Of a stretch of 40,118 nt of DNA, positions 22,408 to 29,928 are shown piece after piece. This stretch comes from a virus. The position numbers and the translations under genes are program-made. The stretch is from positions 1 through 40,118 of IMG/VR virus record IMGVR_UViG_3300017713_000017; one strand, given 5' to 3'. Positions within the stretch are counted from its first letter, which is position 1; each line of letters opens with the position of its first letter. Below the pieces are notes generated by a model. It did not search any database and was not told where the DNA came from. It saw only the letters and a program-made list of their open reading frames with translations.

Positions 22408-22917
22408 TTATATAAGTTCTTTTGCAGAAGCAGTTGTTTCTTCAACTCTTCTTGTCCAGCCTCTACCAAATGTATCAAACGTTGATAGTTCTTCGTAATA
22501 TGATTGTCTAGCAGATTGATAATTTTCAATCGCAGTTTCTAAACCAGTTTCTTCAACATATGTTTCTACTGCTTTCAAAGTGTTTGGGCCAATACCACCA
22601 TCGACCGTGGTTCCAATCATCCTTTGTAGAAACTTTGCAGCTCTACCAGGCCCAGCATTTACACCAAAGTCAAAGACACAAAGGTCTAATCCATTTGGAA
22701 GGTCGTCACATTTACATTTGTCCCAATAATTTTTTTTGTAAATAGGATTAACATCTTCGACTAGTAAGTCTTTCATGTCTTTTGTTCCACCCCATTCTTC
22801 ATATACTCTTTTAGTTACACCAAGATTTGTTTCACCACCTGGGTCTTTTGGATGATTTACATATCCACCTTCGTGATGCAATATTTTTTCTAAACTTGAT
22901 TCCCAATTGTTAATCAT
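22408..22917 (-). CDS. Endolysin, GH108 N-acetylmuramidase
   Basis: Residues 10-35 (EKILHHEGGYVNHPKDPGGE, then TNLGVTKRVY) are the GH108 signature with catalytic Glu16. DFGVNAGPGRAAKFLQRMIG and TVDGGIGPNTLKAV in the second half form the associated peptidoglycan-binding region. At 169 aa it is a complete enzyme with no signal peptide, so it needs a holin. The start overlaps phoH by 4 bp. Cleaves the glycan backbone at lysis. Confidence 0.92.
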   Translation of the reverse strand: MINNWESSLEKILHHEGGYVNHPKDPGGETNLGVTKRVYEEWGGTKDMKDLLVEDVNPIYKKNYWDKCKCDDLPNGLDLCVFDFGVNAGPGRAAKFLQRMIGTTVDGGIGPNTLKAVETYVEETGLETAIENYQSARQSYYEELSTFDTFGRGWTRRVEETTASAKELI

Positions 22918-23609
22918 ATTTCTACTCCTAAACCTAATTTGGTTTTTTCTATTAAATATTCTCTTACTAATCCACTTCTCACAATATCGCCGATTGTAAA
23001 TTCTGTAATAGTAAATGTTTTCATGTTTTCTAGTATTCTCATGAAGTCATGTAGACCATTTCTTTCATTTGTATCAACTAAATCTGATTGAAAGAAATCA
23101 CCTGCAAAGTTAATTTTTGTATCTGCACCTATTCTAGTGATTACAGTATCTAGTTCATGAAAATTCATATTTTGACATTCATCCACTATAACAATAGCAT
23201 TGTCAAATGTCAATCCTCTTAAAAATGATGTACTAGCAAACTGAATAGCACCTTGCGTTTTTAATCTATCGAATAACATTCTAAACGCATCATCATTTGG
23301 TTGTTTAAACATGTATTGTACCATGTTTTTATAATTTGTTTCAAACTGTTCTATGTTAGTATTATCAGATGCATTTTCTCTTGTTGGTGCAAATGCCCTA
23401 ACAATAATAATTCTACTAGGTTTTTTATCTGGGTCTAAAACTTCTTTAAGAGCATTATATAATAACACAAAAGTTTTACCTGTTCCAGCTGCACCAAATA
23501 CAAATTGATTAACACCCTTTTTGTAGTGATCAAAAACTTCTTTTTGATTATCACCAATAGGTTTAATTGCAACCATATCAGACAGTTTAATTAAATCAAG
23601 ATCACTCAC
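22914..23609 (-). CDS. phoH: PhoH-like P-loop ATPase
   Basis: Walker A GAAGTGKT (39-46) and Walker B IVIVDECQNM (Asp143-Glu144) in the PhoH arrangement, preceded by an NQ-type motif (IGDNQKEVFDHYKKG) that reads adenine. At 231 aa it lacks the N-terminal PIN domain of PhoH2. Widespread in marine phages; its role is not settled (RNA metabolism or phosphate response). Between the endolysin and a small conserved gene; overlaps both. Confidence 0.92.
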   Translation of the reverse strand: MSDLDLIKLSDMVAIKPIGDNQKEVFDHYKKGVNQFVFGAAGTGKTFVLLYNALKEVLDPDKKPSRIIIVRAFAPTRENASDNTNIEQFETNYKNMVQYMFKQPNDDAFRMLFDRLKTQGAIQFASTSFLRGLTFDNAIVIVDECQNMNFHELDTVITRIGADTKINFAGDFFQSDLVDTNERNGLHDFMRILENMKTFTITEFTIGDIVRSGLVREYLIEKTKLGLGVEI

Positions 23610-23826
23610 TTAAAGTACCTTTATCCTGTCCAAAATGTTTTTTCATACAAGCTTTTAAATCTTCGTATTCTGCAACTTGTTTCATTTCTTTTTCTATTGT
23701 CTCTATAATATCAGCATGTTCACCGATACCTACAGGTTTTTCTAACATTACTGCTACATTCGCCACATGTTTGTCGATATGTCCTTGTGCGTGAGACATG
23801 AATGCTGTATATAATTTATTTTTCAT
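23602..23826 (-). CDS. Small conserved phage protein, 74 aa
   Basis: AFMSHAQGHIDKHVANVAVM followed by PVGIGEHADI is a sequence I associate with short T4-like marine phage proteins, without known function. Several His (SHAQGHIDKHV, GEH) could bind metal. Overlaps phoH by 8 bp and the upstream gene by 4 bp. Confidence 0.7.
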   Translation of the reverse strand: MKNKLYTAFMSHAQGHIDKHVANVAVMLEKPVGIGEHADIIETIEKEMKQVAEYEDLKACMKKHFGQDKGTLSE

Positions 23827-24005
23827 TTGTCAAAGTCCTTTGCTATTTTACCTTTATTGATACCTTCTTTAATTGTATAGTCTTGCGTACCACCTGCACC
23901 TACATTTACTTCTTTTTTTAGTGAACGAGACATATTCATTTCTTTGGCTTCTTTTTCTTTTGCCTTTTGAAAGTCTGTTAGTTGTCTGTGTCTGTCTCTA
24001 GTCAT
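23823..24005 (-). CDS. Hypothetical protein, 60 aa
   Basis: Highly charged helical N-terminus (MTRDRHRQLTDFQKAKEKEA) and a Gly/Lys C-terminus. Not recognised. Tight overlap with the next gene (ATGA) supports it. Confidence 0.6.
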   Translation of the reverse strand: MTRDRHRQLTDFQKAKEKEAKEMNMSRSLKKEVNVGAGGTQDYTIKEGINKGKIAKDFDK

Positions 24006-24011
24006 AGTGTA

Positions 24012-24341
24012 TTATTTATTACTTCTTTTTTCGCCAGATTGTTTAATGATACCATGTTTACGCAATACTTGATGTGTTTTTATGTCTTTTGTAGATTTAC
24101 TTCCATATGAATCTGCTAATGCAGATGTAGGATGTGCCTCTGCAATCCTTGATAGATTTTCTTTAAATCCATTATCTACTTTTGGGCCAACTCCACCAAT
24201 ATGATCTCCAACAAGAGCAGGTGCTGATACCTTTTGTTTAAACTTAGGATTTGCCTTTAAAAATATTTCAAGATCATCCCAAGAACAAAATTCATTAAAC
24301 TCGTCACCTGTTTCAGTATTAATTAATGTATAAGTTGGCAT
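24012..24341 (-). CDS. FmdB-start-like conserved phage protein, 109 aa
   Basis: The opening (MPTYTLINTETGDEFNEFCS) resembles the N-terminus of FmdB-type zinc ribbons (MPTYEY...CG..FE) but lacks the CxxC pairs, so zinc cannot be held in that way. The C-terminal part has LSRIAEAHPTSALADSYG, conserved in my memory of marine T4-like phages. Role unknown; structural or regulatory. It ends six bases before the next gene. Confidence 0.7.
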   Translation of the reverse strand: MPTYTLINTETGDEFNEFCSWDDLEIFLKANPKFKQKVSAPALVGDHIGGVGPKVDNGFKENLSRIAEAHPTSALADSYGSKSTKDIKTHQVLRKHGIIKQSGEKRSNK

Positions 24342-24583
24342 TATTGGTTTTCCTTTTCAAATGGAAATCGTATAATTGACGTTGTAACTTTGACTTTTTT
24401 AGGGTCAACAAAAATCTTTGGTGCATCTTTATATCCAACTTTAACATTTATAGGTTTAGTTTTACCATTGTCAAGTTTTATTTTTTTAGCTTTCTTCATT
24501 TTCTTTTTTCCAAATATCTCTTCATGTCTTTTACGATATAAGTCGTTAGAAATTCTTGATTTACCATCCCATTTTCCTGGCAT
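24341..24583 (-). CDS. Small basic conserved phage protein, 80 aa
   Basis: Starts MPGKWDGKSRISNDLYRKRH, strongly basic throughout (KKKMKKAKKIKL). Probably nucleic-acid binding. A TTGACA/TATTAT promoter lies directly before it, with predicted start only about 3 bases before the ATG. The stop and the next start overlap by 1 bp. Confidence 0.7.
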   Translation of the reverse strand: MPGKWDGKSRISNDLYRKRHEEIFGKKKMKKAKKIKLDNGKTKPINVKVGYKDAPKIFVDPKKVKVTTSIIRFPFEKENQ

Positions 24584-24592
24584 ATTGTTCCT

Positions 24593-24621
24593 ATAATAAA
24601 GTATTATTAACCTTTTGTCAA
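24593..24621 (-). promoter_or_regulatory. Sigma70-like promoter, near-leaderless
   Basis: TTGACA (24621-24616), 17 bp, TATTAT (24598-24593). Expected +1 about 24586 and ATG at 24583. AGGAAC lies between -10 and +1, so the usual ribosome site would not be in the message. Confidence 0.65.
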
Positions 24622-25290
24622 GAGGTTTTTTTCCATTTGTCTAATTTTTAATATCATTTTTTTAGTTCTCTTATCATAATCATGTGTTGTAGAAAAATTT
24701 CCTAAAGTTGTAATCAATTTCATTGCATCTAAAGGTACATTTTTATCAAGCATATTTTGTCTCATTAATCTAAATGCTTTATATGCAGAATGTTCATTTA
24801 ACAATCTCATGTATTCTGTTACAGATGCACATTTAGTTTTAAACTTTCTTACACCCCATCCTGGCCAATTTTTAATTCCCTCTGGTAGTAGATGTGGTAC
24901 TTCAGATGAAAAAGTTCTAATACCAAAAAGATTATTTGCTTGTTTTGCAAACCTTGATTCGCCCCAACCACTTTCTAAAGCTGCCTGTCCAATAATCATT
25001 TCATATGGTACACGCTTTTCATATGTAGTTGTCATATTTAAAAAGTCAATACATTTATGCATTGCTTGAACAAACTGTACATTATTAACATACTCAAATG
25101 ATGGTTCATGCAAATCCATATCAATTAATTTTTGAATTAACTTTTCATCATATTCACTTTGAATATTATTAATAACTTTTGCATTTGGATTAAATGTACC
25201 ATACACAAATGTTGCAACAGAAAATAATCCAGCTGCAAATAAACATTTAGTCCAAAACCAAGTTTTATCCACTAACTTATGCCAGTCCAT
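24607..25290 (-). CDS. Membrane-anchored glucosaminidase-like hydrolase (GH73/Bax type)
   Basis: From ATG 25290 (ribosome site AGGGGGAAA) the 227 aa protein has one transmembrane helix (about 13-31, FWTKCLFAAGLFSVATFVYG) and a lumenal domain. IIGQAALESGWGESRFAKQA and NNLFGIRTF carry catalytic Glu106 of the GH73/Bax glucosaminidase fold. It would cleave peptidoglycan from a membrane-tethered position, complementing the soluble GH108 enzyme. An upstream frame extension to 25401 is unlikely because it overlaps the neighbouring gene. It overlaps that gene by 14 bp. Confidence 0.82.
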   Translation of the reverse strand: MDWHKLVDKTWFWTKCLFAAGLFSVATFVYGTFNPNAKVINNIQSEYDEKLIQKLIDMDLHEPSFEYVNNVQFVQAMHKCIDFLNMTTTYEKRVPYEMIIGQAALESGWGESRFAKQANNLFGIRTFSSEVPHLLPEGIKNWPGWGVRKFKTKCASVTEYMRLLNEHSAYKAFRLMRQNMLDKNVPLDAMKLITTLGNFSTTHDYDKRTKKMILKIRQMEKNLLTKG

Positions 25291-25840
25291 TTTCCCCCTG
25301 TAAATACCAAGACGGAATTGGTCTTGCGTTAATTTTGCCTTTCCACGTTGCGAAACCTTTTTTCTCATTGATATAATATTTATGATACGCTTTAATAACA
25401 TTATCAGTTTTACAATAATCTGGCATACATTGTGGTAGTTCAGTTAAACCAATATCAGGTATATTATTTGGTGCTCTTTGCAACCAGAAAGAGTAATTAC
25501 CTGCACCATGTTTCTTTCCGTATCTATAAGTGTATTCGCCAAGTAATGCCATGTATAAAAAGAATAACTTATAGTAATTTGATCTTGACTTCATTACCCA
25601 TAATGTATCGGGGTGTTTGATGTGTCCAGCGAGCATAAGATTATATTCTCGTTCATCATCTAGTTTCCACCTTTTTGCTCGTCTACCAGTCTTTGTTTGT
25701 CCTATGTATTCAGTTCCGTCTAATACACGATGAGCTGTACATAACATTTGACAATACTCTGTTGGCATCTTTACAACATGTTTATCTAAATGCATTTCGG
25801 AACAAATAACTGGGTCTTTATGTAATTCAAATATATTCAT
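25277..25840 (-). CDS. Conserved phage/bacterial protein of unknown function, 187 aa
   Basis: The N-terminus (MNIFELHKDPVICSEMHLDK, then HVVKMPTEYCQMLCTAHRVL) matches a family seen in many marine phages, which I know only as conserved. His/Asp/Lys of HLDKHVVKM look like possible catalytic residues. The middle has HPDTLWVMKSRSNYYKLFFL and a C-terminal ending WKGK...RPIPSWY. Automatic annotation sometimes calls such proteins pyrimidine-dimer glycosylases, but the T4 denV signature is absent. Its ATG coincides with a predicted transcription start. Confidence 0.75.
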   Translation of the reverse strand: MNIFELHKDPVICSEMHLDKHVVKMPTEYCQMLCTAHRVLDGTEYIGQTKTGRRAKRWKLDDEREYNLMLAGHIKHPDTLWVMKSRSNYYKLFFLYMALLGEYTYRYGKKHGAGNYSFWLQRAPNNIPDIGLTELPQCMPDYCKTDNVIKAYHKYYINEKKGFATWKGKINARPIPSWYLQGENGLA

Positions 25841-25846
25841 GATTCT

Positions 25847-25875
25847 ATAATAACCTATTTTACATCTATTGTCAA
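25847..25875 (-). promoter_or_regulatory. Sigma70-like promoter giving a leaderless start
   Basis: TTGACA (25875-25870), 17 bp, TATTAT (25852-25847). The +1 expected seven bases after the -10 is 25840, the A of the ATG of the next gene. No ribosome site precedes that ATG. Confidence 0.65.
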
Positions 25876-26340
25876 TATTTTATTTTCCTTGCTTTTCTTA
25901 TATTTTTTCCAATACTTCAAAGCAACTTCTTGTTTTCTATATGCCTGTCTTTCCCATGGTTGTTTTGTATATGGAAAGTTTTCGTAAATATGACCTTTCC
26001 ACCTTACAATACTACCTTTTTTGTTAAGATCAGATAACAATCCTTTTGCCCATTGTTCTACATGACAAAGTTCATGAAATACTATTGTAATAAAATCATC
26101 ACCTTTTAAATTTTTATTAAGTTCTATTTCAAACTTTCGTCTATCCATTTTATCTGCCCACCCATGAGCATCTTCAAAATCAAGAGTCTTTTCTGAAACT
26201 AATTCTATGTCTATTTCTAGACTTCTAAATCTTGACATATATCTATCAATATACCAGAATGCCATTTCAAAAACTTCAGTTCTTTGTTTTTTGTTTCCAC
26301 CAGATACACTAACAATATTTCCTACAAACTTTTTAGTCAT
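25855..26340 (-). CDS. SprT-like zinc metalloprotease
   Basis: HELCH at residues 89-93 gives the HExxH zinc site. KPWERQAYRKQEVAL-type sequence (here QPWERQAYRKQ, near 140) is the usual downstream region that can supply the third ligand Glu. At 161 aa it is a single SprT/SprT-like domain without a C-terminal zinc ribbon. Related proteins (Spartan/Wss1) digest DNA-protein crosslinks. In a phage it may clear the template or process virion proteins. Overlaps the gene upstream by 8 bp. Confidence 0.8.
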   Translation of the reverse strand: MTKKFVGNIVSVSGGNKKQRTEVFEMAFWYIDRYMSRFRSLEIDIELVSEKTLDFEDAHGWADKMDRRKFEIELNKNLKGDDFITIVFHELCHVEQWAKGLLSDLNKKGSIVRWKGHIYENFPYTKQPWERQAYRKQEVALKYWKKYKKSKENKILTIDVK

Positions 26341-26641
26341 TCTTCAAGTCTTCCTTATCTACGAGTTGATAATTTCCCTTGTTATATGCTATACTTATTG
26401 CCTTTCCCTCTGGTAATTCTAACTTAGGTAATGCTTTCTTCGGTGATACATAAGAAATTTTGTCACTGGTAGGAATCAAACATCGATTAGATTGATAATC
26501 TGGCATATCATAACCAGAAAAATCATTTGAAATAATACCTGTATCTGTGTCAATATTGACACCTAAAGATTTAATATACTCATAGTGTTTTCTACGAGAA
26601 ATTGTGTCTCTTTCTTTTTGTGAAATTTTTACTTTTGGCAT
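26333..26641 (-). CDS. Hypothetical protein, 102 aa
   Basis: Begins MPKVKISQKERDTISRRKHY, basic helix followed by a polar, probably beta C-terminal half. Not recognised. A good site (AGAGGGAACT) precedes ATG 26641. It is the first gene after a strong terminator and structured RNA, so its expression is probably controlled by that leader. A 16-base perfect palindrome (GTGTCAATATTGACAC, 26547-26562) lies within its codons. Confidence 0.65.
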   Translation of the reverse strand: MPKVKISQKERDTISRRKHYEYIKSLGVNIDTDTGIISNDFSGYDMPDYQSNRCLIPTSDKISYVSPKKALPKLELPEGKAISIAYNKGNYQLVDKEDLKND

Positions 26642-26655
26642 AGTTCCCTCTTTAG

Positions 26656-26693
26656 AAAAAATAGGGGGGCATATCCGAATGGTTGCCCCCCTA
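26656..26693 (-). terminator. Strong Rho-independent terminator/attenuator
   Basis: Minus strand TAGGGGGGCA, 12-base loop, TGCCCCCCTA: a perfect 10 bp GC-rich stem (26693-26662), followed by TTTTTT (26661-26656). Only 15 bases separate the T-run from the next ATG, with the ribosome site in between, so it acts as an attenuator if transcription comes from upstream. Confidence 0.9.
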
Positions 26694-26698
26694 CATAG

Positions 26699-26783
26699 TA
26701 CCCACTTTTCAAGTCAACCTCATAATATAGTGTGGGTATGGGTTATGCATTTTGATGATGAGGTTGAGAGGTCGCATAACCCA
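26699..26783 (-). ncRNA. Structured RNA with interleaved helices (riboswitch-like, candidate)
   Basis: Three perfect complementary pairs interlock: 26783-26774 with 26748-26739 (TGGGTTATGC), 26767-26758 with 26723-26714 (TCAACCTCAT), and 26738-26732 with 26705-26699 (TACCCAC). In 5'-3' minus order the arms run 1, 2, 1', 3, 2', 3', so no flat folding contains all three: they form chained pseudoknots or mutually exclusive states. The strong terminator follows directly, and then the ribosome site of gene 26333-26641. No coding frame of note. No known class recognised. Confidence 0.6.
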
Positions 26784-26794
26784 ATTCGTAAATT

Positions 26795-26968
26795 TTATTG
26801 TTTATCCTGTAAAGATATTCCAAAGAGACCTGAAACTAATCCTATACCTGTCATGATAAAGAACATTGCCCAATTCTCTTGACCCATACAATGACCACCA
26901 CAATCTTCGATTGCACCTACAGCCATAATTAATGATAAAATCGCAGTACTTAATAAAAACGTTTTCAT
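26795..26968 (-). CDS. Small membrane protein with signal/TM segments, 57 aa
   Basis: From ATG 26968 (site GAGAGGTGTATAAT): MKTFLLSTAILSLIMAVGAI is a signal peptide or first helix; then EDCGGHCMGQ with two Cys, then a second helix (MFFIMTGIGLVSGLFGISL). A longer frame from 27013 would overlap the upstream gene and has no site. Role unknown. Confidence 0.65.
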   Translation of the reverse strand: MKTFLLSTAILSLIMAVGAIEDCGGHCMGQENWAMFFIMTGIGLVSGLFGISLQDKQ

Positions 26969-26985
26969 ATTATACACCTCTCTTT

Positions 26986-27345
26986 CTATTTTAAGTATAA
27001 AGGACCTGTCCATTGAATGTGGTATCCACCTTCTAAAACATTTCCTCTTGCCGCATTCAAAGCAGGTTTGTTATAACCCGCAGGTTTAAATATATCACCT
27101 TTTTTGAATTTAGTATTGTTGATATTAACAAACGCAAATACAGAATTGTCTCTCACAATCTTGATGTATTTTTGTCCAGCTTTTACTTTGATTTTATCGT
27201 CCCAACCATCAACTTGTTCTTTTGTATAACCTGTTAACTCTTTGCCACCCATAGTAGACCATTTAATATAATCTTCTTTGGCACCGTTCATCATGTTATC
27301 AACTCCGTTGAATAGTGTTTCTGCCGTTTTTTCTACTTTGTACAT
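26986..27345 (-). CDS. Hypothetical protein, 119 aa
   Basis: Soluble protein; after a helical N-terminus (MYKVEKTAETLFNGVDNMMN) it has a beta-rich part with YIKIVRDNSVFAFVNINNTK and a C-terminal GGYHIQWTGPLYLK. Not recognised. First gene after a strong TTAACCC promoter, with leader GAGAGGTTAATATG. Confidence 0.7.
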   Translation of the reverse strand: MYKVEKTAETLFNGVDNMMNGAKEDYIKWSTMGGKELTGYTKEQVDGWDDKIKVKAGQKYIKIVRDNSVFAFVNINNTKFKKGDIFKPAGYNKPALNAARGNVLEGGYHIQWTGPLYLK

Positions 27346-27371
27346 ATTAACCTCTCTCTTGTTATATAGCT

Positions 27372-27406
27372 ATACTATCAAGCATATACTATTAAGTCAA
27401 GGGTTA
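27372..27406 (-). promoter_or_regulatory. Sigma70-like promoter with TTAACCC box
   Basis: Minus strand TTAACCC, TTGACT (27400-27395), 17 bp, TAGTAT (27377-27372). Expected start about 27365, 20 bases before the ATG at 27345. Confidence 0.8.
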
Positions 27407-27416
27407 ATTTGGCATT

Positions 27417-28031
27417 TTATTCAAAAAAAGCACTCTGAAAATGTGTTGATTTTCCTACGTTTCCTTTAAGTTGAATGTTCCAAGATACAGATGTTCTAGT
27501 TTTGTTCCCTTTTAATACGGGTACCCAATGAGAAATCCAACTAGGAAATATGTAGATTCGGTTCGATTCGGCCTTGTATTCTAGAACATTTGCATTGTCT
27601 AGATTTGGATTTGATTCGGGTACAATAACATTTGCTTGTGATTTGGGGTCAGAAAAACAAATGCCAGATGTGTTATCTGCGTCTAGATAAAACACACCAC
27701 TGTAAAAATTATTTGAATGTGTGTGTGGTGCGTGATACTCACCAGGTTTCAATACATTTGCCCACATGTCTGTAATTCTAATATCATCAAATATATAACC
27801 TAAGTTATCACGAATTACTTCTTTGTTTGCTTCGATAATATATTCTGCAAAATTTTTAAAGTTATTTTCTTTGTGAAGATTAGGTCTAGATTGCCAATTA
27901 GGAATATGTGGTTCGTATCCTAATTGAACAGTAGCATTTAATTCTTCTACAAATGGATAAAAATTATCGCAAGAAAAAATGTGTGTTGAGAATACTCTTT
28001 GGTGTCTGAATTTTCCGTTCATGTAGTTCAT
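27417..28031 (-). CDS. 2OG-Fe(II) oxygenase-like protein
   Basis: HAPHTHSNNFYSGVFYLD (from residue 100) holds the iron-binding H-x-H/N region, then SWISHWVPVLKGNKTRTSVS supplies the distal His and the Arg for 2-oxoglutarate. It matches the HxHxN..SGV.YL type of phage double-stranded-beta-helix oxygenases. Length 204 aa, single domain. It may hydroxylate a protein or nucleobase. It is adjacent to a second, different oxygenase. A metal-less cupin is the alternative. Confidence 0.8.
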   Translation of the reverse strand: MNYMNGKFRHQRVFSTHIFSCDNFYPFVEELNATVQLGYEPHIPNWQSRPNLHKENNFKNFAEYIIEANKEVIRDNLGYIFDDIRITDMWANVLKPGEYHAPHTHSNNFYSGVFYLDADNTSGICFSDPKSQANVIVPESNPNLDNANVLEYKAESNRIYIFPSWISHWVPVLKGNKTRTSVSWNIQLKGNVGKSTHFQSAFFE

Positions 28032-28032
28032 T

Positions 28033-28584
28033 TTACATTATCCATGTCATACAGGTATATCGATCACCTTTAGTAACTTTTTCAACTTCATGGTCAAACA
28101 TAAAGTTACTAGGAAAGACAATCACATCACCTTGGTTGAGTTTATGTCTGATAGATTGATCACACATAAGGAAGTCGCCTCCCTCATAGTCATCATTTAA
28201 AAATACTAAAGATGTTAAGTGAGGATAACCATATTGTTGACCATGACTTTTGTAAATATTGTCAACATGGTTTCTCATAAATCCACCTTTACCATAGTGG
28301 TTTATTCTAAATGCCGTATATGCGATTGGTGTAATTCTAGGATATTCTTGCGTATACCAATGAACACATTCTTTAAAAGTTTTGTCTAGTTCATTGTGGA
28401 ATTTTTTACCTGGTCGTACCCAATGTTCTCGCATACTAACACTAGACGAACCAGTGTTTTCTTTGTTGCTAGAAAACGTTGAGTCTTTCCAAATAGCATT
28501 TTCTTTGTAAAAACTAATTATGTCATTACAAAGATTCTTACTTAATTTACTTTCGTATATTTTAATGTAATCTGCAAGTTGCAA
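28033..28584 (-). CDS. 2OG-Fe(II) oxygenase, prolyl-4-hydroxylase type
   Basis: H106-x-D108, H165 and R175 (HVDNIY ... FDHEVEKVTKGDRY) give the full facial triad and the 2OG Arg, with LTSLVFLNDDYEGGDF in between as in P4H-like enzymes. 183 aa. The start is a TTG at 28584 with ribosome site AGGTGG four bases before. Such P4Hc proteins are common in marine T4-like phages; target unknown. Confidence 0.88.
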   Translation of the reverse strand: MQLADYIKIYESKLSKNLCNDIISFYKENAIWKDSTFSSNKENTGSSSVSMREHWVRPGKKFHNELDKTFKECVHWYTQEYPRITPIAYTAFRINHYGKGGFMRNHVDNIYKSHGQQYGYPHLTSLVFLNDDYEGGDFLMCDQSIRHKLNQGDVIVFPSNFMFDHEVEKVTKGDRYTCMTWIM

Positions 28585-28592
28585 TTTACCAC

Positions 28593-29081
28593 CTATGCGT
28601 CTATTCTATTAAAGTCTTCGTTCCAATTAAATGCTTGTTTAACCAAGTCTTTTGATAAACCTTTATATACTTTATGTAAAGATTTATCTTTTGCATTTAC
28701 TAACATTCTTGCTTCTGACTCATGTAAACCTTCTAACATCTGTACAAACATAAGTTCTTTTTTGTACTGAGGTGTATCTGCATCACCACCTTTGATGAAA
28801 CGATAAAGTTTTCTTGACTCTGAATGAAGTCTAGTATGTTCAGTTCCAGCTGGAACATCATTTGCTTTAAATGGTACTTCACCCTTTGGTAATATCCATT
28901 CAATTTTTGGGTCAAATGAAGATTTGATTACCATTCTTAGTGGTGCAGAATCATTTGCTTGCAAAATTTTTAGTTTATCTGCTTTTGTTTTTGCTTTGTG
29001 TACTTTATCTAACACTTCAGATATTAACAACGTACCCGAGCTGTTAGTATTAGTGTTAAATATATTTTTATTTACTGCCAT
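28593..29081 (-). CDS. Conserved T4-like phage protein, 162 aa
   Basis: The segment LLISEVLDKVHKAKTKADKL and ILQANDSAPLRMVIKSSFDP, with later IEWILPKGEVPF, matches a conserved family in marine T4-like phages for which I know no function. Helical at both ends, no membrane segments. Lies next to RNase H, suggesting early expression. Confidence 0.75.
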   Translation of the reverse strand: MAVNKNIFNTNTNSSGTLLISEVLDKVHKAKTKADKLKILQANDSAPLRMVIKSSFDPKIEWILPKGEVPFKANDVPAGTEHTRLHSESRKLYRFIKGGDADTPQYKKELMFVQMLEGLHESEARMLVNAKDKSLHKVYKGLSKDLVKQAFNWNEDFNRIDA

Positions 29082-29082
29082 T

Positions 29083-29928
29083 TTAAAAGTCTCCTATACT
29101 TTCTGTAAGTTCTTTTAATTTACTATTAATAAAAAAACTTAATATTTTACTTCGATCTCCACATGGAGCTTCGTGAAATGTTTTAAGTATATTTTCAGAG
29201 AGTTCAACAGGAACATAATCTAAGTTTATAAGTGTTTTATTTCGTTCATAATTTCTCATAACTTCTTGTGTTGCTGTAGTGCCTTCAAACTCGCCTTCTT
29301 TCCACGCTTCGATCTTCTTTTTACTTAGGGGTCTTTGTCTTATACCTTCTACAAATACATTATCATTTGACAACACATTAGGAATACCATCAGACGAATC
29401 CCCTTTTAATATATGTACTTTTATATAGTCGATTGGGTCTTCACCCTGTACTAATTTTTTTAGTATAGGACTATATTGTCGTACTTGTTTATATTTATGC
29501 AATTGTATGAAGTCTTTATCGCCACTGACAATCATCATTTTTTCATCGATGTTTTTTGCCAATACTGCAATAATATCATCTGCCTCTGCACCTTGTATCT
29601 CAAGATGTTTGTAAGGCATATAATCTTTGATCTCTTGTTTAATTTTATTTAAACATTCAAATATATCTTCCCAATTATTACCATCATTATCTCTTACCTT
29701 TTTACGATTCTTTTTGTAGTAAGGAAAGAAATCTCTACGCCAATAATGTTTACTATCATATGCTAAAACAACTTCACCATATTCTTCATTGAATTGTTGT
29801 CTATACATTCTAATAGAATTTAGAATCATGTGTCTTACTTTATCTGTTTCAACTATCTTTGTTTTTTCCATAGATAAATGCATCATTAAACTAGCAACAC
29901 TAATTTGATTCATATCAATAATAATCAT
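29083..29928 (-). CDS. rnh: RNase H (T4 Rnh, FEN-type 5'-3' nuclease)
   Basis: The 5'-nuclease acidic sites are visible: ID4 near the start, LAYDSKHYWRRDFFPYYKKN, EIQGAEADDIIAVLAK, IVSGDKDFIQLHK and LKGDSSDGIPN. At 281 aa (T4: 305) it removes RNA primers and adjacent DNA from lagging-strand fragments. Order with gp32 and gp59 in the same window agrees with a replication module. Confidence 0.93.
   Translation of the reverse strand: MIIIDMNQISVASLMMHLSMEKTKIVETDKVRHMILNSIRMYRQQFNEEYGEVVLAYDSKHYWRRDFFPYYKKNRKKVRDNDGNNWEDIFECLNKIKQEIKDYMPYKHLEIQGAEADDIIAVLAKNIDEKMMIVSGDKDFIQLHKYKQVRQYSPILKKLVQGEDPIDYIKVHILKGDSSDGIPNVLSNDNVFVEGIRQRPLSKKKIEAWKEGEFEGTTATQEVMRNYERNKTLINLDYVPVELSENILKTFHEAPCGDRSKILSFFINSKLKELTESIGDF

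Noticed and set aside
26717-26785. 22-codon minus-strand frame (MRPLNLIIKM...) within the interleaved-helix region as a leader peptide
   Set aside because: No ribosome site, and its codons are exactly the complementary arms; structure explains the sequence better.
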